A DNA stretch of 6,143 nt from contig JAFUUM010000286.1 of assembly GCA_017477805.1 (NCBI GenBank), forward strand, positions 1-6,143, in the 5' to 3' direction. A model generated the notes under the pieces. The model saw only the letters and a list, made by a program, of their open reading frames with translations. It ran no database searches and was not told where the DNA came from. Below are positions 1 through 5,169 of the stretch, in pieces (position 1 is the stretch's first letter; the number at the start of each line of letters is the position of its first letter). The position numbers were made by a program, and so were the translations under genes. This DNA comes from Lachnospiraceae bacterium. GTDB lineage: Bacteria > Bacillota > Clostridia > Lachnospirales > Lachnospiraceae.

Positions 1-1991
1 CAGGTTATCAGGTCTGGATGGATGATTTCGGCAGCGCCTATTCATCGCTGAACGTGCTGAAGGATTATGAATTTGACTTGCTGAAACTGGACATGAAGTT
101 CCTGATGCCCTTTACGGACAAGGCCAGGAATATCGTCCGGGCAGCCATTTTCATGGCAAAGACCATTGATCTGAAGACCCTTGCGGAAGGGGTTGAGACA
201 CCGGACCAGGTGGCATTCTTAAAACAGATCGGCTGCGGGCGTTTGCAGGGTTATTATTTCGGAAGACCGGAACCTCTGGAGGATGTGTTCGCACATCTGG
301 AAGATAAGGGTGTGGAAACCGAGATCCGTCTGTGGAGACGGTATTATGATATTGCCAGCATCCACGTCAGAGAGAGCGAGAATCCGCTGGAACTGATCGA
401 AGACGATGGCGAAAATATCACCACACTGTACATGAATAAACCTTACAGGGAGCAGATGACCTTTGGGGTTGATATGGAACTGGAGGAGATCGATCAAAAG
501 ATCTACCACACCAATTCCCCGCTGCTCAGCCGTTTCCGGGAATATGCCAATCACATCGAAGAGACCGGTAATCTGGAGACCTTTTATTATTCCGCAAACG
601 GAAATTACATGCGTTTCCAGGGAAGAAAACTGGCAGAGTGCAACGGCCGTTATCTGATCGAAGGCTGTCTCCACAACATCACCATAGATCAGAACGTGAG
701 TGAGAGACTGAGGCTGGATTCCAAACTCCGGGATCTGAATCTGATGTTCGATGTCGTATATCTGCTGAATGTCAGGAACAAGACCGTGATCCCGCTGCTT
801 GGCCGAAACAGTCACCTGGGCATCGGTGAGAGAAAAGAAGCAAATCTGGACAAGGCCATGGAGGCTTTTGAAGAACGGTTTGTGTACTATCAGGACCGGA
901 ATGACTTCCGGGAATTCATGGATCCCGCTACCATCAAAGACCGGGTTGACCTGCAGCCCAAAGGATATGTGGAAACATCCCTGCGCCTGAAATTGAAGGA
1001 CGGATCCTATACCTGGTACGACATTACGCTGATGATGGTGCCGGGAACCGGAGCACAGGAGTACCTTGCCTGCCTGCACCGTACTACGGGCCGGGTCAGC
1101 GAGTACATGGATCTTGTGACGGAGATCCATACGGAAGAAAAGGAAAACCAGATCAGCAAAGCTACCGTGCTGTGGGATAACGCGGTGTATAATTCCAAGT
1201 TGAAGTTCTTCTGGAAGGACAGAGACAGAAGATTCCGGGGCGTCAGTAAGGCGTTCCTTGAGTTTTACGGGATCAAGTCGGAGGCTGAGATCCTTGGAAA
1301 GACCGACGAAGAGATGCACTGGCACGTCAACGATCAGCCATACATGCTGGATGAACTGGCGGTGATAGAAGAGGGCCGTGTCGTGGAGGATATTCCGGGA
1401 CAGTGTATTGTGGGCGGCGTGGTCCATAGGATCGCCTGCAGGAAGATGCCCATCTACGATAACGGACAGATCATTGGACTGGTGGGAAGCTTCAGGGATC
1501 TTGAAGAAGAACGCTGGACGGAAGAAGACGAAGCCCTGGCACTGGTGGATCCAGTGACGGGATTGATGACGGCCCGTTCTCTGGTGGGAGTCATGATCGA
1601 TTACGCCGAGCAGTATAATCTGCTTGGAAAGGAATATGGGCTGGCGGTACTTCGGAATACGGGACATAAGCGGATCGAGCAGACCTACGGCAGACCCTTT
1701 GCGGAAAGCGTTCTTGGGGAGATCGGAAAGCGGATCATCGAGATCACGGGTCAGACCTGTGCCGTGGCCAGAGTCAAAGATGATATTTTCGTGGTCGTGA
1801 CCTACAAATCCCGGAAAGAAGAACTGGAGGAACTGACAGGCCGGATCAGGGAAAACGTGGAGAAACTGACCAGCGTGGACGGAAACAGCGTAACGATCCG
1901 AACCGTAAGCGCCTGCCTTATGAGATCCGAAGAAGGGGTTACAGATGAAAACATCTATCCCCTGATCTTAAGAAAAATCGAAGAACAATAA
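1..1991 (+). CDS. EAL-PAS-PAS-PAS-degenerate GGDEF c-di-GMP signalling protein (5' end outside window)
   Basis: The reading frame is open from the window edge (first full codon at 3), so the N-terminus is missing; 662 codons are visible. Residues are numbered from the Met codon at 18. Residues 1-95 are the end of an EAL c-di-GMP phosphodiesterase domain: DDFGSAYSSL (2-11), the lysine of LKLD (K23), AEGVET (56-61, E57) and LQGYYFGRP with Q77. All these metal- or substrate-site residues are kept, so the visible part looks catalytically competent; the EAL glutamate itself lies upstream. Three PAS-like modules follow at about 120-222, 240-355 and 388-495. The C-terminal domain at about 505-650 opens with DPVTGL (511-516), as GGDEF domains do, but reads ARVKDDIF where RxGGDEF belongs (KDDIF 587-591), so cyclase activity is not expected. 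It is probably a cytoplasmic sensor that hydrolyses c-di-GMP; the PAS ligands are unknown. No membrane segment is visible. A GGDEF domain before the EAL, outside the window, is likely but unseen. Confidence 0.9.
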   Translation, partial: GYQVWMDDFGSAYSSLNVLKDYEFDLLKLDMKFLMPFTDKARNIVRAAIFMAKTIDLKTLAEGVETPDQVAFLKQIGCGRLQGYYFGRPEPLEDVFAHLEDKGVETEIRLWRRYYDIASIHVRESENPLELIEDDGENITTLYMNKPYREQMTFGVDMELEEIDQKIYHTNSPLLSRFREYANHIEETGNLETFYYSANGNYMRFQGRKLAECNGRYLIEGCLHNITIDQNVSERLRLDSKLRDLNLMFDVVYLLNVRNKTVIPLLGRNSHLGIGERKEANLDKAMEAFEERFVYYQDRNDFREFMDPATIKDRVDLQPKGYVETSLRLKLKDGSYTWYDITLMMVPGTGAQEYLACLHRTTGRVSEYMDLVTEIHTEEKENQISKATVLWDNAVYNSKLKFFWKDRDRRFRGVSKAFLEFYGIKSEAEILGKTDEEMHWHVNDQPYMLDELAVIEEGRVVEDIPGQCIVGGVVHRIACRKMPIYDNGQIIGLVGSFRDLEEERWTEEDEALALVDPVTGLMTARSLVGVMIDYAEQYNLLGKEYGLAVLRNTGHKRIEQTYGRPFAESVLGEIGKRIIEITGQTCAVARVKDDIFVVVTYKSRKEELEELTGRIRENVEKLTSVDGNSVTIRTVSACLMRSEEGVTDENIYPLILRKIEEQ

Positions 1992-1995
1992 GAGG
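1991..1995 (+). promoter_or_regulatory. Ribosome binding site that fixes a GTG start at 2002
   Basis: AGAGG overlaps the last base of the upstream TAA and lies 6 bases before the GTG at 2002. The encoded MKKY start followed by a hydrophobic stretch fits a membrane protein N-terminus. An alternative in-frame ATG at 2035 (residue 12) has a weaker GGGGA 9 bases upstream, and it sits inside a strong hairpin, so GTG is preferred. Confidence 0.7.
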
Positions 1996-2001
1996 TTACT
2001 T

Positions 2002-3291
2002 GTGAAGAAATACCTGACATGGGGACTGAAGTGTATGGCAGCCGTTCTTGCGGCTGCCATCACCGGTACCCTTCTTTTATGCATAGCCTTTCTCCTGCCC
2101 ACAGAGGGCATGAAGGCAAATCTGAAATACTCGGCTTACGCTATTGCTGAGAAAAACGGCACCAGCGGAGAACTCTTATATGGAGACCCCACCAGTTTTG
2201 CAGGGGCCTTCACGGATGAACTGATGATCCAAAGCGCCGTATATACGGGAGATCACGGAACACTTGACAGTGCCATGGGGATCTACCGCACCGAAGCGGA
2301 TCCGGAGAACTGGAACCCGGCGAAGGCATTATTATCCTACCTCGCAGGGATTCCGGAAAAGACGGAAGTATCCTACGCCCGGTACTGGCACGGGTATCTT
2401 GTTTTCTTAAAACCCCTTTTAATGATCTTCAGTGTTGAGGAGATCAAGTTATTTCAACTGTTCCTGATGGGGGCGCTGTGGCTTCTTGTGATTCTGGGGA
2501 TGGAGAAAAAGGGACTTCGGCCTCAACTCCCGGGCTTTTTTGCAGCCTTCTTCTGCATGATGCCGGCGGCCATGGTCTTCAGTCTGTCTCTGGCTGGCTG
2601 TGGGATCCTCATGCTGGGGGCGATGCTGATGCTTTTGTATCTGCCTGCTGATCCGGAAAAAGAGGAGAATGTCCTGGCGGTCTTTTTGGTCACCGGGATC
2701 CTGACGGCCTATACGGATCTTCTGACCTATCCTCTGGTCACACTGGGAATGCCTCTGATCCTTGCATTGCTCCTTCGGGAACAATCAAAAGTGAAAACAA
2801 AAAACTGCCGCTTTTTCTTCTCGGCAGTTCTGACCTGGGGATTTGGGTATGGAGCCATGTGGGCCATGAAGTGGGTGCTTGGCAGTCTGATCCTTAAGCG
2901 AAATGTGCTGGCGGATGCGGCAGGCACGGTGGCTCAAAGAACTTCTGCGGGAGACGGTGGAAACCGGTTTGCCCTCTTTTGCGAGGCGGTCTACAGAAAT
3001 CTCTATGCCTGGAAGGCAATGCCCTATCTGCTGCTGGCAGCAGGACTGGCTGTTATCTGGGTCCTGATGTGCATCCGGTTTCGCAAAGAAAACCGTAAGC
3101 GTATGGGCATGATGCCGATGTATCTCTGTACAGCGATCCTGCCTCTTGCCTGGATCTTTGTGGTCACAAATCATTCATATGAGCACAGGACCTTTACCTT
3201 CCGGATCCTTGCAATATCCATCTGGGCACTTTGGGCCATACTTTGCCCGGCGGGACCCGGCGAGGACTTTCAGAAAGAAGAACGTTCCTGA
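2002..3291 (+). CDS. Polytopic membrane protein of unknown function, about 10 membrane segments, possibly glycan-related
   Basis: This gene encodes 429 residues. A first membrane segment (about 11-32) is followed by a roughly 110-residue hydrophilic loop (33-145), probably outside the cell, containing TDELMIQSAV (71-80) and SYARYWHGYLVFLKPLL (124-140). About nine further hydrophobic segments follow, near 147-167, 177-198, 200-216, 223-240, 241-259, 270-292, 340-358, 373-389 and 400-416. A polar motif, AYTDLLTYP (236-244), lies between segments 5 and 6, and the C-terminus is short and charged. The layout of one segment, a large acidic outer loop and then many segments resembles GT-C glycosyltransferases, but I cannot assign a family, and a flippase or other envelope role is equally possible. 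It starts 10 bp after the c-di-GMP gene and is probably co-transcribed with it. It ends 10 bp from the stop codon of a convergent glycosyltransferase-like gene. Membrane segments were judged by eye. Confidence 0.85.
   Translation: MKKYLTWGLKCMAAVLAAAITGTLLLCIAFLLPTEGMKANLKYSAYAIAEKNGTSGELLYGDPTSFAGAFTDELMIQSAVYTGDHGTLDSAMGIYRTEADPENWNPAKALLSYLAGIPEKTEVSYARYWHGYLVFLKPLLMIFSVEEIKLFQLFLMGALWLLVILGMEKKGLRPQLPGFFAAFFCMMPAAMVFSLSLAGCGILMLGAMLMLLYLPADPEKEENVLAVFLVTGILTAYTDLLTYPLVTLGMPLILALLLREQSKVKTKNCRFFFSAVLTWGFGYGAMWAMKWVLGSLILKRNVLADAAGTVAQRTSAGDGGNRFALFCEAVYRNLYAWKAMPYLLLAAGLAVIWVLMCIRFRKENRKRMGMMPMYLCTAILPLAWIFVVTNHSYEHRTFTFRILAISIWALWAILCPAGPGEDFQKEERS
2031..2063 (+). other. Strong RNA hairpin in the 5' coding region
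   Basis: ATGGCAGCCG (2035-2044) and CGGCTGCCAT (2051-2060) are perfect 10-base inverted repeats around a 6-base loop (TTCTTG). GTG (2031-2033) and CAC (2061-2063) extend the stem to 13 bp with one bulged T at 2034. It begins 29 bases after the GTG start. No immediate T-run follows; the nearest T-rich stretch, CTTCTTTT, begins at 2071, so this is not a classical terminator. It encodes the alanine-rich first membrane segment, whose GCN codons favour self-complementarity. Confidence 0.6.
2794..2829 (-). terminator. Intrinsic-terminator-like hairpin on the minus strand, inside the opposing gene
   Basis: Read on the minus strand, AACTGCCG (2829-2822), an 11-base purine-rich loop and CGGCAGTT (2810-2803) form a perfect 8-bp stem. 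Its 3' arm runs straight into TTTTTTGTTTT, ending at 2794. It lies 472 bases past the stop codon of the minus-strand glycosyltransferase-like gene, and no better candidate was seen nearer. The plus strand here encodes the KTKNCRFFF segment of the membrane protein, so lysine and phenylalanine codons may create the pattern by chance. Confidence 0.5.
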
Positions 3292-3301
3292 TAGACCGGC
3301 A

Positions 3302-5044
3302 TCAAGGCTCGGAAAGGGAAAGTTCGCGGGTACTGTAGAGGATCATCCGGTCGTTTTCAAAAACGTCGACGTAAGGATACCAGTTTCGGATCCAGTCCAA
3401 AAGGATGACATTGTACTCGGAAGCATAGTAATACGGGTAGACCCAGAGTTCTTTATCTACCATGATGACTGTCGGATATTTTTCGTTTTTGTCCGCATGT
3501 TCGTTTAGGTAGTCGATAAACAACTCGTTGAAGACTGTGGTCCCCTGGGTGGAAGCACCGGAAACAGTGGCCCTGCTTACCAGGTAATATAGGGGTTCTC
3601 CACCGATGTAGAGGAAGTTATCCTCGGGCGTCAGGACCTGTTTCAATAATGCAGTATTTTCATTCATAGGCTCGGCCAGTTCGGGAAGCATGGAGATCCC
3701 GGCGGCCGGGCCTTCTTTGATCTCTTCCAGAGAGGCGGTCACGGGGGTGTACACGCAGCCCGTCACTCGAAGAAGATACAGGCGGCAGATCAGGATCGGC
3801 ACCAGCAAAGAAAGGATGGCGATACGGGAGAACATGGATTTGGAAAGGTCGGAATACAGGACCAGCACCGTCCCCAGTACCGCAGGGTAGATCTTGGCCA
3901 TGGTGGTGTTTACGTCCATGTTGGTCAAAAGGAGGACCGCAAATGCCCCAAGGAAACCCGGCAGGATCAGGAACCGGAAGATCCCTTTTACCGTCTCAGA
4001 TTCTTTTTGCTCCGTGTAGGCTGCCATCAGTCCGCCGTAGGCTACGGGCAGGTATTTCCAGAGCAGGAAGAACTGTCCCTTCTCATAAAAGAAAGAGCCA
4101 ATGAGGCCGGCAAAACAGGAAAGGATCAGTACAACACCGGTACAAAGTGCCCAGGCCCGCTTCTTTTCAAATGTGAAGAAGCATTTCAGAACCCATACAC
4201 CAAGGCTCATGAGGACGCAGCTAAGAAGGGGAACGACCAGTTCCTTTGCGTGGGAGAGCATCCTTGCGGAAAGAGGGATGGCGTGGGACAGATCGGAATT
4301 GATGTGCTTTAAGTTTGTGATCAGTTCCGGGATCGTCATATAGGACAGAAAGCAGAACAGCAAAAGGAAGCCCGGGAGGACACCGCCCAGGGTATAGCAA
4401 ACAGCGGGAGTTAGGAACTTCCCGTTATCTTTTTTGTTTTTGTACAGAGCGAAGAGGAAAAAGGGATACAGCAAAAGAAGGCTCGGATAGGAAAGAAGAG
4501 CCGCAAAATGAAATACCCCCGTCAGGAACAAGAGTACACTGCCGGTCCGGGAAGATAAGGAGCCTGTGTGATACCGGAACAGGCAGACAAACATGAGGAG
4601 CAGCATCCAGTAGGAGATGAGTTCAAATTCCGGAAGCTGGACCCATTTGGGCAAAAACAGGGTGTGAAGGAAAAAAAGAACGACCAAAAACCGGTGAGAG
4701 AACCGGTCTTTTAAGGTGCGGCAGAACAGAAACCCCACCAGCAGGTGGAGAAAGCTGCCGATGATCCGCAGGGCGATGATCAGCCCGGTTGTCCCGCCTG
4801 TGAGGCTGCAAAACAATGCTACGAAGGGATACAGAAAAAAGCCTGCGAATTGATGAGGCTCCCAGAGGTCCCGAATGGGAAAGTCCCCGAGATACAGTCT
4901 GTAGGCAACGGCTGCGGCGTAGCTTTCATCAATATCCAGGCTGACAAATACGGCCTTGAGCAGGGCAAAGGCAGTCAGAAGAGAAAGGACTGCCACTGCG
5001 GCGAAATATAGTAAATTTGATTGAGAAGTGTTCTTTTTATCCAT
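3302..5044 (-). CDS. GT-C-type glycosyltransferase-like membrane protein
   Basis: From the ATG at 5044 this gene encodes 580 residues. The first membrane segment (about 11-36) is followed by an outer loop with DIDESY (37-42) and then LGDFPIRDLWEPHQF. This matches the acidic first-loop pattern of GT-C enzymes such as the ArnT/PMT type, which move sugars from polyprenyl-phosphate carriers outside the membrane. Many hydrophobic segments follow, up to about residue 431, and then a soluble C-terminal domain (432-580) rich in aromatic residues, likely extracytoplasmic. The sugar donor and acceptor are unknown; surface polysaccharide or protein glycosylation are both possible. The reading frame extends in-frame to a TTG at 5080, but there is no Shine-Dalgarno before either codon. 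The ATG is preferred because MDKKN gives a normal cytoplasmic N-terminus and a perfect TATAAT lies just upstream. The gene converges on the 2002-3291 gene (10-bp gap) and diverges from the 5170 gene. The fold-level call is firmer than the enzyme activity. Confidence 0.85.
   Translation of the reverse strand: MDKKNTSQSNLLYFAAVAVLSLLTAFALLKAVFVSLDIDESYAAAVAYRLYLGDFPIRDLWEPHQFAGFFLYPFVALFCSLTGGTTGLIIALRIIGSFLHLLVGFLFCRTLKDRFSHRFLVVLFFLHTLFLPKWVQLPEFELISYWMLLLMFVCLFRYHTGSLSSRTGSVLLFLTGVFHFAALLSYPSLLLLYPFFLFALYKNKKDNGKFLTPAVCYTLGGVLPGFLLLFCFLSYMTIPELITNLKHINSDLSHAIPLSARMLSHAKELVVPLLSCVLMSLGVWVLKCFFTFEKKRAWALCTGVVLILSCFAGLIGSFFYEKGQFFLLWKYLPVAYGGLMAAYTEQKESETVKGIFRFLILPGFLGAFAVLLLTNMDVNTTMAKIYPAVLGTVLVLYSDLSKSMFSRIAILSLLVPILICRLYLLRVTGCVYTPVTASLEEIKEGPAAGISMLPELAEPMNENTALLKQVLTPEDNFLYIGGEPLYYLVSRATVSGASTQGTTVFNELFIDYLNEHADKNEKYPTVIMVDKELWVYPYYYASEYNVILLDWIRNWYPYVDVFENDRMILYSTRELSLSEP
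4405..4441 (+). terminator. Intrinsic-terminator-like hairpin on the plus strand, inside the opposing gene
   Basis: CGGGAGTT (4405-4412), the loop AGG, and AACTTCCCG (4416-4424) form an 8-bp stem with one bulged T. AG before and TT after the stem can add a G-T and an A-T pair. TTATC is followed by TTTTTTGTTTTT (4430-4441). It lies about 1.1 kb past the stop of the 2002-3291 gene and is antisense to the glycosyltransferase-like gene. The T-run is the complement of lysine/asparagine codons (KNKKDN), so chance is a real alternative. Confidence 0.4.
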
Positions 5045-5050
5045 AACGCT

Positions 5051-5080
5051 ATTATATGATGCCAGGGCCCTAAGATACAA
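5051..5080 (-). promoter_or_regulatory. Promoter of the glycosyltransferase-like gene; predicted to give a leaderless mRNA
   Basis: A perfect -10 box TATAAT lies at 5056-5051 (minus strand). An 18-base spacer upstream leads to TTGTAT (5080-5075), a weak -35 match (3 of 6 to TTGACA). The seventh base after the -10 box is the A of the ATG at 5044, so the expected start of transcription coincides with the start codon. The bases between the box and the ATG (AGCGTT) contain no Shine-Dalgarno. Confidence 0.55.
5064..5071. other. 8-bp palindrome AGGGCCCT in the promoter spacer
   Basis: AGGGCCCT is a perfect palindrome lying between the -35 and -10 boxes of the minus-strand promoter. A dimeric regulator bound here would block RNA polymerase. 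No second copy was seen in the intergenic region, so an operator role is only a suggestion. Confidence 0.2.
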
Positions 5081-5104
5081 ATTCGATTATGAGATTGCGT
5101 GGCG

Positions 5105-5133
5105 TTTCCGCCGGATTTGGAGTAAAATATATA
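5105..5133 (+). promoter_or_regulatory. Candidate sigma-A-type promoter for the 5170 gene
   Basis: TTTCCG (5105-5110), a 17-base spacer and TATATA (5128-5133) are the best-spaced pair upstream of the gene. The -35 box is weak (3 of 6). TATAAG at 5130-5135 is an alternative -10 box. Transcription would start near 5140, giving a leader of about 30 bases. Confidence 0.3.
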
Positions 5134-5158
5134 AGGATTCTGCGGTGGTTTGTTTATG

Positions 5159-5163
5159 AGGGG
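5159..5163 (+). promoter_or_regulatory. Ribosome binding site that fixes the ATG start at 5170
   Basis: AGGGG (within GAGGGG) lies 6 bases before the ATG at 5170. The reading frame is open back to an ATG at 5089, but that codon has no Shine-Dalgarno and the extra 27 codons run through the promoter-like region, so 5170 is the better start. Confidence 0.75.
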
Positions 5164-5169
5164 AATAAC

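Noticed and set aside
326..341. 6-bp hairpin CCGTCT, GTGG, AGACGG in the c-di-GMP gene
   Set aside because: Six-base stems are common by chance, and there is no T-run or other context.
219..1667. Long (482-codon) open frame on the minus strand, antisense to the c-di-GMP gene
   Set aside because: The plus strand here encodes clear EAL, PAS and GGDEF motifs. The antisense product is rich in His, Gln and Ile with no recognisable domain, as expected from reading a codon-biased gene backwards.
3363..3372. 10-bp palindrome ACGTCGACGT
   Set aside because: It is a single copy inside the coding region, encodes the YVDV segment, and has no promoter or repeat context.
3696..3724. Nested inverted repeat: GATC-type outer arms around CCCGG, 3 bases, CCGGG
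   Set aside because: It follows from Gly-Pro-Ala-Ala codons in the glycosyltransferase-like gene, has no T-run and has no second copy.
4690..4712. ACCGGT, 6 bases, ACCGGT, then CTTTT: a possible plus-strand terminator
   Set aside because: It has only a 6-bp stem and four Ts. Stems of this length are expected several times by chance in 6 kb, and the site is about 1.4 kb from the plus-strand stop.
5045..5080. 12-codon N-terminal extension of the glycosyltransferase-like protein from TTG at 5080
   Set aside because: It has no Shine-Dalgarno, uses a rare start codon and would run through the -10 box. The ATG at 5044 gives a normal membrane-protein N-terminus.
5089..5169. 27-codon N-terminal extension of the hypothetical protein from ATG at 5089
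   Set aside because: It has no ribosome binding site and overlaps promoter-like sequence, whereas the ATG at 5170 has GAGGGG at ideal spacing.
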